Below, in pieces: positions 1-9,128 of a DNA stretch of 64,000 bases. The stretch lies in assembly GCF_003989665.1 (NCBI RefSeq), contig NZ_RZIJ01000029.1:1-64000 (forward strand), in the 5' to 3' direction. Origin of the DNA: Azospirillum doebereinerae. GTDB lineage: Bacteria > Pseudomonadota > Alphaproteobacteria > Azospirillales > Azospirillaceae. Each line of letters opens with the position of its first letter. Position 1 is the first letter of the stretch. The notes beneath the pieces were generated by a model, which saw only the letters and a list, made by a program, of their open reading frames with translations, did no database searches and was not told the origin of the DNA. The position numbers and the translations under genes are program-made.

Positions 1-543
1 GCCAAGGGCCCGCAGGGCAGCGTCAAGGCCGGCTCGGCCGAGGACGCCGCCTACATCATGAAGAACGCGCAGTCGGTGATCGTCGTGCCGGGCTACGGCA
101 TGGCGGTGGCGCAGGCGCAGCACGCGCTGCGCGAGATGGCCGACACCCTCAAGCACGAGGGCGTGGACGTGAAATACGCCATCCACCCGGTGGCGGGCCG
201 CATGCCGGGCCACATGAACGTGCTGCTGGCCGAGGCCAACGTCCCCTACGACGAGGTCTTCGAGCTGGAGGACATCAACCGCGACTTCGGCACGGCGGAC
301 GTGGCTTTCGTCATCGGCGCCAACGACGTGACCAACCCGGCCGCCAAGACCGACCCGTCGAGCGCGATCTACGGGATGCCGATCCTCGACGTGGAAAAGG
401 CCAAGACGGTGTTCTTCATCAAGCGCGGCATGGCCGCCGGCTACGCCGGGGTCGAGAACGAGCTGTTCTTCCGTCCCAACACGATGATGCTGTTCGGCGA
501 CGCGAAAAAGGTCACCGAAGAGGTGGTGAAGGCGATGGAGTAA
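1..543 (+). CDS. pntB: NAD(P) transhydrogenase subunit beta, C-terminal part
   Basis: The frame is open from base 1, so the gene starts before the window and only its last 180 codons are here. This part is domain III, the cytoplasmic NADP(H)-binding domain of the proton-translocating transhydrogenase, which transfers hydride between NADH and NADP+ using the proton gradient. Visible family signatures are the [14 protein letters not shown] loop, the [14 protein letters not shown] motif, [10 protein letters not shown] and the [10 protein letters not shown] segment near the C-terminus. The membrane domain is outside the window. An intrinsic terminator follows 20 bases after the stop, so this is the last gene of its transcript, presumably pntAB. 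Confidence 0.96.
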   Translation, partial: AKGPQGSVKAGSAEDAAYIMKNAQSVIVVPGYGMAVAQAQHALREMADTLKHEGVDVKYAIHPVAGRMPGHMNVLLAEANVPYDEVFELEDINRDFGTADVAFVIGANDVTNPAAKTDPSSAIYGMPILDVEKAKTVFFIKRGMAAGYAGVENELFFRPNTMMLFGDAKKVTEEVVKAME

Positions 544-562
544 GGGCCATCGCCAAACTCGG

Positions 563-598
563 GCGCGCCGCCTTTCCTCTGGGGCGGCGCGCTTTTTT
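563..598 (+). terminator. Rho-independent terminator after pntB
   Basis: A perfect 10-bp GC stem (arms 563-572 and 583-592) with a 10-base loop is followed by six T residues at 593-598. It closes the pntB transcript and separates it from the LysR gene. Confidence 0.9.
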
Positions 599-661
599 CG
601 TTTGAGGGTCCGGCCCGCCTTCCGGCTATCCTGTTGGCCGTCACAACGGGTGCAGTCCGCG

Positions 662-1612
662 ATGTTCCGCAAGTTCGTCTATCTCCTGGCCCTGGCGCGC
701 GAGCGGCATTTCGGGCGCGCGGCGGAGAGCTGCCACGTCTCGCAGCCGACCCTGTCCAACGCGATCCGCCAGCTCGAGGAGGACCTCCAGGTCCCCATCG
801 TCGAGCGCGGCCAGAAGTTCGGCGGCTTCACTCCGGAGGGGTTGAAGGTGCTGGAATCCGCCCGCCGCATCGTCGCCGAGCGGGACAACCTGACCCACGA
901 GCTGCTGGCGCTGGCCCAGGGCGTCACCGGCCATCTGCGGCTCGGCGCCATCCCCACCGCCCTGCCGGTGATGCCCCATGTGCTGGCGCCCTTCAGCACG
1001 CGCTTCCCGCACATCCGCGCCACAGTGACCTCGCTGAGTTCCCGCGAGATCCAGCGGGGGCTCGACGAGTTCGAGCTCGACGCCGCCGTCACCTACCTCG
1101 ACAACGAGCCGCTGAACAACGTCCGCACCCTGCCGCTCTACTCGGAACGCTATTACCTGCTGGCCCGCCGCGCCGACCTGGCGCCGGAGACCATCGCCCA
1201 GGGCGCCGTCAGTTGGGAGAAGGCCGCGTCCCTGCGGCTCTGCCTGCTGACGCCGGACATGCAGAACCGCCGCATCGCCGAGATCGCCTTCCGCATGACC
1301 GGCCGGGCGGTCGAGCCGGCGATGGAAACCAACTCCATCGTCACCCTCTACACCATCGTGCGCTTCGGCAACTGCGCCAGCATCGTGCCGGGGCAACTGT
1401 TGACCTTCGTGCCGCCGCTGCCCGAGGTGGTGGCGCTGCCGCTGGTCGATCCCGACTTGAGCCACGTCGTCGGGCTGGCCTACGCCGACCGCGACCCGCC
1501 CTCGCAGCTGGCCAAGGCGCTGGCCGCCGCCGCGTCGGACGACGACATCGCCCACACCGTCGCCGTCCTCACCGCCGAGGCGATGACCCCCTGGCGGCTG
1601 GCGATCCGCTGA
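662..1612 (+). CDS. LysR-family transcriptional regulator, probable regulator of the fds operon
   Basis: A 316-residue LysR-type regulator. The N-terminal winged helix-turn-helix (about residues 1-60) carries the family pattern FGRAAESCHVSQPTLSNAIRQLE, followed by a co-inducer-binding domain of normal length. The ATG at 662 is chosen because the protein then begins with the usual MFRKFVYLLALAR; an upstream GTG at 602 would add 20 atypical residues. No strong ribosome-binding site is visible. It lies 181 bases upstream of fdsG on the same strand. Fds operons in other proteobacteria often carry a LysR gene (FdsR) in this place, so it is inferred to control fds through the palindromes at 1618-1674. 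The effector is unknown. Confidence 0.88.
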   Translation: MFRKFVYLLALARERHFGRAAESCHVSQPTLSNAIRQLEEDLQVPIVERGQKFGGFTPEGLKVLESARRIVAERDNLTHELLALAQGVTGHLRLGAIPTALPVMPHVLAPFSTRFPHIRATVTSLSSREIQRGLDEFELDAAVTYLDNEPLNNVRTLPLYSERYYLLARRADLAPETIAQGAVSWEKAASLRLCLLTPDMQNRRIAEIAFRMTGRAVEPAMETNSIVTLYTIVRFGNCASIVPGQLLTFVPPLPEVVALPLVDPDLSHVVGLAYADRDPPSQLAKALAAAASDDDIAHTVAVLTAEAMTPWRLAIR

Positions 1613-1617
1613 CGCCT

Positions 1618-1636
1618 TGATAGCGAAAAGCTATCA
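1618..1636 (+). promoter_or_regulatory. Probable LysR-type operator upstream of fdsG
   Basis: Perfect inverted repeat TGATAGC-N5-GCTATCA immediately after the LysR stop codon. It contains the ATA...TAT dyad of LysR-type recognition sites and would be the distal recognition site for the regulator encoded just upstream. Assignment to that regulator is inference. Confidence 0.55.
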
Positions 1637-1659
1637 GCCCATCAAAAAATGAAATTTGC

Positions 1660-1674
1660 TGGTATACCATATAC
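1660..1674 (+). promoter_or_regulatory. Second palindrome in the fds promoter region
   Basis: TGGTATACCA (1660-1669) is self-complementary and overlaps GTATA-CCA-TATAC (1662-1674). Its centre is about 40 bp, roughly four helical turns, from the centre of the 1618-1636 dyad, the spacing expected of a LysR recognition/activation site pair. The core also resembles GntR-type operators, so a second regulator is possible. Confidence 0.4.
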
Positions 1675-1793
1675 TCCTGCATTCTGACGGTACCGGGCGC
1701 CCGAGAGAGCGCCGGCACGGACGATCCGTTCAGGACGACAAGGCAACCCAGGCCAAAACGACCAAGGCCAGCCGAGAGCGAGGAGGGACCCCG

Positions 1794-2306
1794 ATGAACG
1801 CCTGCCAACCGTGGAGCGTGGAGCGCGCCCGAACGATTGTCGCCGACAATCGTCATCTGCGCGGCGCCCTGCTGCCGATCCTGCACGCGCTGCAGGAGGA
1901 GTTCGGCTACATCGACGAGCAGGCCATCCCGCTGCTGGCCGGCGAGCTGAACCTGTCGCGCGCCGACGTTCACGGTGTGGTGTCCTTCTATCACGAGTTC
2001 CGCCGCGAGAAGCCGGGCCGCCACGTCATCAAGGTCTGCCGCGCGGAAGCCTGCCAGGCGATGGGCGCCAACGCGCTGGTCGATCACATCAAGGCGAAGC
2101 TCCAGGTCGATTTCCACGGCACCACCGCCGACGGCGCCTTCACCCTGGAGCAGGTCTTCTGCCTGGGCAACTGCGCCCTGTCGCCCGCCGTCATGGTGGA
2201 CGAGCATCTCTACGGCCGCGTCAGCCCGGCCCGCTTCGACGCCATCGCCGCCGAGACGGCGCACCCGACCACGCGGCCCGCCGGGCAGAAGGAGCGCGCG
2301 CAATGA
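1794..2306 (+). CDS. fdsG: NAD-dependent formate dehydrogenase gamma subunit (NuoE-like)
   Basis: A 170-residue [2Fe-2S] subunit of the soluble, cytoplasmic molybdenum formate dehydrogenase, homologous to NuoE of complex I. After an N-terminal helical part, the thioredoxin-like domain supplies four cluster ligands: Cys82, Cys87 (CRAEAC), Cys123 and Cys127 (CLGNC). The ATG at 1794 has an AGGAGG ribosome-binding site at 1781-1786; a longer frame from 1656 would run through the promoter region and is rejected. The stop overlaps the fdsB start by four bases (ATGA), so the two are translationally coupled. With FdsB it passes electrons from the FdsA iron-sulfur chain towards FMN and NAD+. Confidence 0.95.
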   Translation: MNACQPWSVERARTIVADNRHLRGALLPILHALQEEFGYIDEQAIPLLAGELNLSRADVHGVVSFYHEFRREKPGRHVIKVCRAEACQAMGANALVDHIKAKLQVDFHGTTADGAFTLEQVFCLGNCALSPAVMVDEHLYGRVSPARFDAIAAETAHPTTRPAGQKERAQ

Positions 2307-3880
2307 GCGGCCACCTGATCACCGTCTACGTCCCGCGCGACGCCGCCGCCCTGTCGCTGGGCGCCGATTCCGTGGCCGCCGCCATCCGCGCCGAGGCCGC
2401 CAAGCGCGAACTGCCGCTCCGCATCGTGCGCAACGGCTCGCGCGGCATGCTGTGGATGGAACCGCTGGTCGAGGTCGAGACCCCCGACGGCCGCGTCGCC
2501 TACGGCTCGGTGACGGCGGACGACGTGCCCTCGCTGTTCGAGGCCGGTTTCCTCTCCGGCGGCGACCACCCGCTGGGCCAGGGACTGACCGAGGAGATCC
2601 CGTATTTCAAGAAGCAGGAGCGCCTGACCTTCGCGCGCTGCGGCGTCATCGACCCGCTGTCGGTCGAGGATTACCGCGCCCATGGCGGCTTCCGGGGGCT
2701 TGAGAACGCGCTGGCGATGACCCAGGCGGAGATCGTCAAGACGGTGACGGATTCCGGCCTGCGCGGTCGCGGCGGCGCCGGCTTCCCGACCGGCATCAAA
2801 TGGAACACGGTGATGGGCGCCAAGGCGGACGAGAAGTTCGTCTGCTGCAACGCCGACGAGGGCGACAGCGGCACCTTCGCCGACCGCATGATCATCGAAG
2901 GCGACCCCTTCTGCCTGATCGAAGGCATGACCATCGCCGCCATCGCGGTGGGCGCCACCTCGGGCTACGTCTACATGCGCTCGGAATACCCGCACGCCAC
3001 GGAAACCCTGCGCCACGCGATCAAGCTCGCCTACGACGAGGGCTGGCTCGGCGACAACATCCACGGCACCAGCCGCACCTTCCACCTCGACGTCCGCGTC
3101 GGGGCCGGCGCCTACATCTGCGGCGAGGAGACCGCGATGCTGGAGAGCCTGGAAGGCAAGCGCGGCATGGTCCGTGCCAAGCCGCCGCTGCCGGCGCTGG
3201 AGGGGCTGTTCGGCAAGCCGACCGTGGTCAACAACGTGCTGTCGCTCTGCTCGGTGCCGATCATCCTCGACAAGGGCGGCGCCTATTACCGCGACTTCGG
3301 CGTCGGCCGGTCGCGCGGGACTCTGCCCTTCCAGCTCGCCGGCAACCTCAAGCATGGCGGCATCGTCGAGAAGGCCTTCGGCATCACCCTGCACGAGCTG
3401 CTCTACGATTTCGGCGGCGGCACCATCAGCGGGCGGCCGATCCGCGCGGTGCAGGTCGGCGGTCCGCTCGGCGCCTATCTGCCGCCCTCGCAGTTCGACC
3501 TGCCCAAGGATTACGAAGCCTTCGCCGCGCAGGAGGCGATGGTCGGCCATGGCGGCATCGTCGTCTTCGACGACACCGTCGACATGGCGCAACAGGCCCG
3601 CTTCGCCATGGAGTTCTGCGTCGCCGAATCCTGCGGGAAATGCACGCCCTGCCGCATCGGCTCGACGCGCGGGATGGAGACGATCGACAAGATCATCGCC
3701 GGCAAGAACGTGGACGCCAACCTGACCCTGCTGGCCGACCTCTGCGAGGTGATGGTGGACGGCTCGCTCTGCGCCATGGGCGGCATGACGCCCTACCCGG
3801 TGCGCAGCGCCGTCAAGCACTTCCCCGAGGATTTCCGCCGCACCCCCGCCGTGCGCGTCACCCACATCGCGGCTGAATAA
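2303..3880 (+). CDS. fdsB: NAD-dependent formate dehydrogenase beta subunit (NuoF-like)
   Basis: A 525-residue diaphorase subunit that holds FMN, the NAD+ site and one [4Fe-4S] cluster, homologous to NuoF. An N-terminal thioredoxin-like domain (about 1-120) precedes the flavoprotein core, with the FMN/NAD glycine-rich segment GLRGRGGAGFPTG and the ICGEETAMLESLEG motif. The C-terminal cluster motif is C444-x2-C447-x2-C450, with a fourth cysteine in SLCAMGG. It starts in an ATGA overlap with fdsG and is followed after 20 bases by fdsA. The N-terminal thioredoxin-like domain shows no CxxxxC cluster pattern, so it probably lacks its own cluster. Confidence 0.95.
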   Translation: MSGHLITVYVPRDAAALSLGADSVAAAIRAEAAKRELPLRIVRNGSRGMLWMEPLVEVETPDGRVAYGSVTADDVPSLFEAGFLSGGDHPLGQGLTEEIPYFKKQERLTFARCGVIDPLSVEDYRAHGGFRGLENALAMTQAEIVKTVTDSGLRGRGGAGFPTGIKWNTVMGAKADEKFVCCNADEGDSGTFADRMIIEGDPFCLIEGMTIAAIAVGATSGYVYMRSEYPHATETLRHAIKLAYDEGWLGDNIHGTSRTFHLDVRVGAGAYICGEETAMLESLEGKRGMVRAKPPLPALEGLFGKPTVVNNVLSLCSVPIILDKGGAYYRDFGVGRSRGTLPFQLAGNLKHGGIVEKAFGITLHELLYDFGGGTISGRPIRAVQVGGPLGAYLPPSQFDLPKDYEAFAAQEAMVGHGGIVVFDDTVDMAQQARFAMEFCVAESCGKCTPCRIGSTRGMETIDKIIAGKNVDANLTLLADLCEVMVDGSLCAMGGMTPYPVRSAVKHFPEDFRRTPAVRVTHIAAE

Positions 3881-3900
3881 GCGCGACCAGGAGCACCGAC

Positions 3901-6756
3901 ATGACCCTCATCCATGAGACCGATTACGGCACCCCGGCGCGCCTCTCCTCCACTCTGGTGACGCTGGAGATCGACGGCCGCAGCATCACGGTTCCCGAAG
4001 GCACCTCGGTCATGCGGGCGGCGATGGACGCCGGCATCACCGTGCCGAAGCTCTGCGCCACCGACAGCCTGGAGGCCTTCGGCTCCTGCCGCCTGTGCAT
4101 GGTGGAGATCGAGGGGCGGCGCGGCACGCCCGCCTCCTGCACCACCCCGGTGGCGCCCGGCATGAAGGTGGCGACCCAGACCGACCGGCTGGCCCGGCTG
4201 CGGCGCGGCGTGATGGAGCTGTACATCTCCGACCACCCGCTCGACTGCCTGACCTGCCCGGCCAACGGCGATTGCGAGTTGCAGGACATGGCCGGCGCGG
4301 TCGGTCTGCGCAACGTGCGGTACGGTTTCGACGGCGAAAGTCACCTCAAGGCCGGCAAGGACGAGAGCAACCCGTACTTCACCTTCGACGCGTCCAAATG
4401 CATCGTCTGCTCGCGTTGCGTGCGGGCCTGCCAGGAGACCCAGGGCACCTTCGCGCTGACCATCGACGGGCGCGGCTTCGCCTCCTTCGTGGCGGCCGGC
4501 GCCAACGAGGGCTTCATGGACAGCGAGTGCGTGTCCTGCGGCGCCTGCGTCCAGGCCTGCCCGACCGCGACGCTGACCGAGAAGTCGATCATCGAGAACG
4601 GCCAGCCCGAGCACAGCGTCATCACCACCTGCGCCTATTGCGGCGTCGGCTGCTCCTTCAAGGCGGAAATGCAGGGCACCACCGTGGTCCGCATGACCCC
4701 CTGGAAGAACGGCGGCGCCAACGAGGGGCATTCCTGCGTCAAGGGCCGCTTCGCCTGGGGCTACGCCAGCCACAAGGACCGCATCATGAAGCCCATGGTG
4801 CGCGAGCGGATCTCCGACCCGTGGCGCGAGGTGTCGTGGGAGGAGGCCATCGCCTACGCCGCCGAGCGGCTGAAGGCGGTGCAGGCCAAGCATGGCCGGG
4901 GCTCCATCGGCGGCATCACCTCGTCGCGCTGCACCAACGAGGAGGTCTACGTCGTCCAGAAGATGATCCGGGCGGCCTTCGGCACCAACAACATCGACAC
5001 CTGCGCCCGCGTCTGCCATTCGCCGACCGGCTACGGGCTGTCGCAGACCTTCGGCACCTCGGCCGGCACGCAGGATTTCCGCAGCGTCGACAAATCCGAC
5101 GTGATGCTGGTCATCGGCGCCAACCCGACCGACGGCCACCCGGTGTTCGGCTCGCGCATGAAGAAGCGTCTGCGCGCTGGGGCCAAGCTGATCGTCATCG
5201 ATCCGCGCCGCATCGATCTGGTGCGCAGCCCGCACGTCCAGGCCGATTACCACCTCCAGCTCCAGCCCGGCACCAACGTCGCCGTGGTCAACGCCATCGC
5301 CCACACCATCGTCACCGAGGGGCTGGTAGACCGTCCCTTCGTCGAGGAGCGCTGCGACCCCAAGGAGTTCGCCAAGTGGGAGGCGTTCATCGCCGAGCAC
5401 CGCAACTCGCCGGAGTATCTGGAATCCCGCACCGGCGTCCCGGCCGAGCAGGTCCGCGCCGCCGCCCGGCTCTACGCCACCGGCGGCAACGCCGCGATCT
5501 ACTATGGCTTGGGCGTGACCGAGCACAGCCAGGGCTCCAGCACGGTGATGGCGATCGCCAACCTCGCGATGGCGACCGGCAACATCGGCCGCGAGGGCGT
5601 GGGCGTGAACCCGCTGCGCGGCCAGAACAACGTGCAGGGCTCCTGCGACATGGGCTCCTTCCCGCACGAGCTGCCGGGCTACCGCCACGTCTCCGACGAC
5701 ACCGTCCGCCACGAGTTCGAAACCGCCTGGGGCGTCACGCTGGACCCGGAACCCGGCCTGCGCATCCCCAACATGTTCGACTCGGCGCATGACGGCAGCT
5801 TCCGCGGCCTGTTCGTGCAGGGCGAGGACATCGTCCAGTCCGACCCCAACACCCACCACGTCACCTCCGCCCTGGAGGCGCTGGACATCGTCATCGTGCA
5901 GGACCTGTTCCTGAACGAGACGGCGGCCTTCGCCCATGTCTTCTTCCCCGGCACCTCCTTCCTGGAGAAGGACGGCACCTTCACCAACGCCGAGCGCCGC
6001 ATCAACCGCGTCCGCAAGGCGATGCCGTCCAAGGTCGGGCGGGACGAGCATTGGGTGGCCTGCGCGCTGGCGACGGCGATGGGCTACCCGATGCACTACG
6101 ACAGCACGTCGCAGATCATGGACGAGATCGCCTCGCTGACCCCGACCTTCCGGGGTGTCAGCTTCGAGAAGCTCGACCGCGTCGGCAGCGTGCAGTGGCC
6201 CTGCACCGGGCTGGAGGACGACGACACCGGCATGGCGATTATGCACGGCGAGAAGTTCATGCGCGGTCTCGGCCGCTTCGTGATCACCGAGTATGTGCCG
6301 ACCGACGAGCGGACCACGCGGATGTACCCGCTGGTGCTGACCACCGGCCGCATCCTCGCCCACTACAACGTCGGCGCCCAGACCCGCCGCACCGCCAACG
6401 TGGCCTGGCACCCGGAGGACGTGCTGGAGATCAACCCGGTGGACGCCGAGATCCGGGGCGTCAAGGACGGCGACATGGTGTCGCTGGCCAGCCGCATGGG
6501 CGCCACCACGCTGCGCGCCGTCCTGTCCGACCGCATGCCGGCGGGCGTCGTCTACACCACCTTCCACCACCCGGTGACCGGCGCCAACGTCATCACCACG
6601 GAAAATTCGGACTGGGCGACCAACTGCCCCGAATATAAGGTGACGGCGGTGCAGATCTCCCGCAGCAACCAGCCCTCCGACTGGCAGGTGGACTACGCGA
6701 AGAACGACGTCGAGCGCAAGCGCATCGGCGCCGCCAACGTGTTGGCCGCCGAGTAA
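3901..6756 (+). CDS. fdsA: NAD-dependent formate dehydrogenase alpha (catalytic) subunit
   Basis: The 951-residue molybdopterin catalytic subunit that oxidises formate to CO2. Its N-terminal NuoG-like part (about 1-240) carries a [2Fe-2S] domain (CRLC) and several [4Fe-4S] motifs: DCLTCPANGDC, CIVCSRCVRAC and CVSCGACVQAC. A further CAYCGVGC motif opens the bis-MGD domain. The expected Mo ligand is Cys372 followed by His373 in CARVCHSPTGYG, so this is a cysteine rather than selenocysteine enzyme; no in-frame TGA is present. The C-terminal molydopterin-binding domain contains LTTGRILAHYN. An AGGAG site precedes the ATG. FdsA hands electrons to FdsG/FdsB, and FdhD (next gene) is needed to sulfurate its cofactor. 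Confidence 0.96.
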   Translation: MTLIHETDYGTPARLSSTLVTLEIDGRSITVPEGTSVMRAAMDAGITVPKLCATDSLEAFGSCRLCMVEIEGRRGTPASCTTPVAPGMKVATQTDRLARLRRGVMELYISDHPLDCLTCPANGDCELQDMAGAVGLRNVRYGFDGESHLKAGKDESNPYFTFDASKCIVCSRCVRACQETQGTFALTIDGRGFASFVAAGANEGFMDSECVSCGACVQACPTATLTEKSIIENGQPEHSVITTCAYCGVGCSFKAEMQGTTVVRMTPWKNGGANEGHSCVKGRFAWGYASHKDRIMKPMVRERISDPWREVSWEEAIAYAAERLKAVQAKHGRGSIGGITSSRCTNEEVYVVQKMIRAAFGTNNIDTCARVCHSPTGYGLSQTFGTSAGTQDFRSVDKSDVMLVIGANPTDGHPVFGSRMKKRLRAGAKLIVIDPRRIDLVRSPHVQADYHLQLQPGTNVAVVNAIAHTIVTEGLVDRPFVEERCDPKEFAKWEAFIAEHRNSPEYLESRTGVPAEQVRAAARLYATGGNAAIYYGLGVTEHSQGSSTVMAIANLAMATGNIGREGVGVNPLRGQNNVQGSCDMGSFPHELPGYRHVSDDTVRHEFETAWGVTLDPEPGLRIPNMFDSAHDGSFRGLFVQGEDIVQSDPNTHHVTSALEALDIVIVQDLFLNETAAFAHVFFPGTSFLEKDGTFTNAERRINRVRKAMPSKVGRDEHWVACALATAMGYPMHYDSTSQIMDEIASLTPTFRGVSFEKLDRVGSVQWPCTGLEDDDTGMAIMHGEKFMRGLGRFVITEYVPTDERTTRMYPLVLTTGRILAHYNVGAQTRRTANVAWHPEDVLEINPVDAEIRGVKDGDMVSLASRMGATTLRAVLSDRMPAGVVYTTFHHPVTGANVITTENSDWATNCPEYKVTAVQISRSNQPSDWQVDYAKNDVERKRIGAANVLAAE

Positions 6757-6771
6757 GGAGGCCTACAGGGC

Positions 6772-7593
6772 ATGACCGCGATGACCTTGGGTTCCCTCCG
6801 TTCCGGCACGCCGGATCTCTGTTCCATCGCCGTGACCGGCACCGGCTTTCCGGCGGCGGACGGTGGTGTCGGAGACGTGACGTGGCGGATCCCCGAGGAG
6901 GTCGCGATCGCCTTCGAGTACAACGGCCGCTCGCACGCGGTGATGATGGCGACCCCCGCCGATCTGGAAGACTTCGCGCTGGGCTTCAGCCTGGCCGAGG
7001 AGATTGTCGGCGAATCCTCCGACATCGAGCGGATCGTGGTGCAGGAGACGCCGCTGGGCCGGGTCGTCAACATGACGGTCGATCCCCTGCGGCTCCTGCG
7101 CGGCAGCCTGCGCAGCCGCTCCATGGAGGGGCGGAGCGGCTGCGGCCTGTGCGGCGTGGACAGCCTCGTCCACGCCGTCCGGGAGCCCCGGCGGGTCACG
7201 TCCACCCTGGCGGTGGAACCGGCGGCGGTGGCCGCCGCCTTCGCCGCGCTGCCGGACCACCAGCCGATGAACCGGGCCAACCGGTCGGTCCACGGGGCGG
7301 CGTGGTGCGAGCCGGACGGGACGATCCGTTTCGCCCGCGAGGACGTCGGCCGCCACAACGCGCTCGACAAGCTGATCGGCGCGGTGGTGGGGGCGGGCGT
7401 CGATCCGGCGTCCGGCTTCGTCGTCATGACCAGCCGGTGCAGCTTCGAGCTGGTGCAGAAATCGGCGGCGGTCGGGATTCCGCTGCTGGCGACCATCTCG
7501 GCCCCGACGGCGTTGGCGCTGGAACTGGCGCGCAACGCGGGGCTGACGCTGGGCTCGCTGTCGCGGGGGGACGGGGTCGTCCTGTTCCGCTGA
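6772..7593 (+). CDS. fdhD: Formate dehydrogenase accessory sulfurtransferase
   Basis: A 273-residue FdhD/FdsC family protein. It transfers sulfur from the cysteine desulfurase to the Mo-bis-MGD cofactor of formate dehydrogenase. The redox/transfer cysteines are present as Cys124 and Cys127 in SGCGLCG, and the cofactor-binding region includes REDVGRHNALDKLIG, both diagnostic of the family. The ATG at 6772 has AAGGAGG at 6755-6761, overlapping the fdsA stop. It lies 15 bases after fdsA and 37 bases before fdsD, inside the fds operon, where it is often called fdsC. Confidence 0.94.
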   Translation: MTAMTLGSLRSGTPDLCSIAVTGTGFPAADGGVGDVTWRIPEEVAIAFEYNGRSHAVMMATPADLEDFALGFSLAEEIVGESSDIERIVVQETPLGRVVNMTVDPLRLLRGSLRSRSMEGRSGCGLCGVDSLVHAVREPRRVTSTLAVEPAAVAAAFAALPDHQPMNRANRSVHGAAWCEPDGTIRFAREDVGRHNALDKLIGAVVGAGVDPASGFVVMTSRCSFELVQKSAAVGIPLLATISAPTALALELARNAGLTLGSLSRGDGVVLFR

Positions 7594-7630
7594 GACCTTA
7601 CTGAACGCTGGACGTCACGGGAGACAACCG

Positions 7631-7849
7631 ATGAACCACACCAAGGAACTGGTCCGGATGGCGAACCAAATCGCCACCCACTTCTCCACCTACCCGCGTG
7701 AGGAGGCGGTGGCCGAGACGGCGACCCACATCCGCAAGTTCTGGGACCCGCGCATGCGCGCCAGCCTGTTCGCCCACGCGGACGCCGACGGCACCGACCT
7801 GCACGAGGTGGCGCGCAGCGCGGTCGGGGTTTTGCAGCAGGCGCGGTGA
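7631..7849 (+). CDS. fdsD: Formate dehydrogenase delta subunit
   Basis: A 72-residue cytoplasmic protein matching the small FdsD/delta family that ends fds operons. Recognisable features are the LVRMANQIATHF start, the central HIRKFWDPRMR motif and the helical C-terminus. In R. capsulatus and C. necator FdsD is part of or assists assembly of the soluble formate dehydrogenase; it carries no cofactor ligands. It is the last gene of the operon and is followed by a palindromic repeat element that may end or stabilise the transcript. Confidence 0.92.
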   Translation: MNHTKELVRMANQIATHFSTYPREEAVAETATHIRKFWDPRMRASLFAHADADGTDLHEVARSAVGVLQQAR

Positions 7850-7863
7850 AGGTAGGGGGAAGC

Positions 7864-7998
7864 GTCGGCTGACGAATGCCCCCACCCTTCCTCCCCCGCT
7901 GGGCGGGGGAGCGGACTGCCGCTGGACTTTTGCAAAGCTCCTATCCCCTCCCCCGCCCAGCGGGGGAGGGATGGGGTGGGGGCATTCGCCAGCCAATA
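7864..7998. repeat. Family-1 palindromic element, copy A
   Basis: An imperfect inverted repeat of about 130 bp. The outer arms (GAATGCCCCCACCC from 7874 and its complement ending at 7986) enclose nested CTCCCCCGCTGGGCGGGGGAG-type hairpins and a central TTTTGCAAAGCTCC core. Related copies are at 16953-17097, 26763-26885 and 30859-30969. The element fills most of the fdsD to 8120 gap. No transposase is present; it looks like a non-autonomous MITE or large REP element. Confidence 0.7.
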
Positions 7999-8119
7999 CC
8001 CACCCGCCTCGACACCCCACGCGCCCGCAACCCATAGCTGGATTGTGCGCCGCACACTTCCCATGACCGGCTTCGCGCGTTACATGGCTCAGGATCGCTG
8101 TATCCCGGAGCTATGAACG

Positions 8120-9118
8120 ATGATCCGCGTCCCCCGCCCGAACCTCGACGGCTTCACGCTGGCCCTGCTGGCGACGGTCGGTCTGGCGAGTGTCCTGCCG
8201 GTGCAGGGTCCCGCCGCCGAGGGGGTGCATTGGGTCGCGGAGGCCGCCATCGCGCTGCTGTTCTTCCTGCACGGCGCCCGGCTGCCGCGCGAGGAGGTGA
8301 CGGCGGGGCTGTCCCACTGGCGGCTGCACCTGCTGATCTTCTCGCTGACCTTCGTCGCCTTCCCCCTGATCGGCTGGCTGGTGGTGGCGACCTTGCCGGA
8401 ACGGCTGCTGCCCCCGGCGCTGGCCATCGGGGTGCAGTTCCTCTGCCTGCTGCCGTCCACGGTGCAGTCCTCCATCGCCTTCACCTCGATGGCGCGGGGC
8501 AACGTCGCGGCGGCGGTGTGCAGCGCCACCCTGTCCAACATCGGAGGCATCCTGATGACGCCGCTGCTGGTGGCGCTGTTCCTGAAGGCGCAGGGCGGCG
8601 GATTCTCGCTGGATGCGGTGCAGACCATCGTCGTCCAACTGCTGCTGCCCTTCGTCGCCGGACAGTTGCTGCGCCGCTGGGTCGGCGCCTGGGCGGCGCG
8701 GCACAAGACGCTGCTGAAGGCCACCGACCGGGGCTCGATCCTGCTGGTCGTCTACATCGCCTTCAGCGAGGCGGTGGTCGGCGGGCTGTGGCACCAGGTG
8801 CCAGTGGAATCCCTGGCGATGGTGGTGCTGATCGACAGCGCGATCCTAACGCTCTTCCTGGTCGGCACGACCCTGCTCAGTCGCCGTCTGGGCTTCTCGA
8901 CGGCCGACGAGACAGCCATCGTGTTCTGCGGCTCGAAGAAGTCGCTGGTCAGCGGCGTGCCGATGGCGGGCGTGCTGTTCGCGCCCGCCACCGCCGGTCT
9001 GGTGCTGCTGCCGGTGATGATCTTCCACCAGATCCAGCTGATGGTCTGCGCCGTGCTGGCCCGCCGCTACGCCGAGCGCGACGCGGAGGCGCGGGACGCG
9101 CTGCCGGCGGCGTCTTGA
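8120..9118 (+). CDS. Bile acid:sodium symporter family transporter (YfeH/SBF-like)
   Basis: A 332-residue inner-membrane protein with about ten hydrophobic helices, of the SBF-like branch that includes E. coli YfeH. Typical segments are the LLFFLHGARLPREEV turn after the third helix, FLCLLPSTVQSSIAFTSMARGN, and CGSKKSLVSGVPMA, which match the two crossed discontinuous helices of BASS carriers. The substrate cannot be read from sequence; organic anions or keto acids are usual for the family. The ATG at 8120 has GGAG nine bases upstream; an ATG six bases earlier is too close to it. The gene is monocistronic, flanked on both sides by palindromic elements. Confidence 0.87.
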   Translation: MIRVPRPNLDGFTLALLATVGLASVLPVQGPAAEGVHWVAEAAIALLFFLHGARLPREEVTAGLSHWRLHLLIFSLTFVAFPLIGWLVVATLPERLLPPALAIGVQFLCLLPSTVQSSIAFTSMARGNVAAAVCSATLSNIGGILMTPLLVALFLKAQGGGFSLDAVQTIVVQLLLPFVAGQLLRRWVGAWAARHKTLLKATDRGSILLVVYIAFSEAVVGGLWHQVPVESLAMVVLIDSAILTLFLVGTTLLSRRLGFSTADETAIVFCGSKKSLVSGVPMAGVLFAPATAGLVLLPVMIFHQIQLMVCAVLARRYAERDAEARDALPAAS

Positions 9119-9128
9119 GGGGGAAAAG

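Noticed and set aside
8044-8056. TGTGC-GCC-GCACA dyad upstream of the 8120 transporter gene as an operator
   Set aside because: The arms are only five bases and such dyads are frequent in DNA of this composition.
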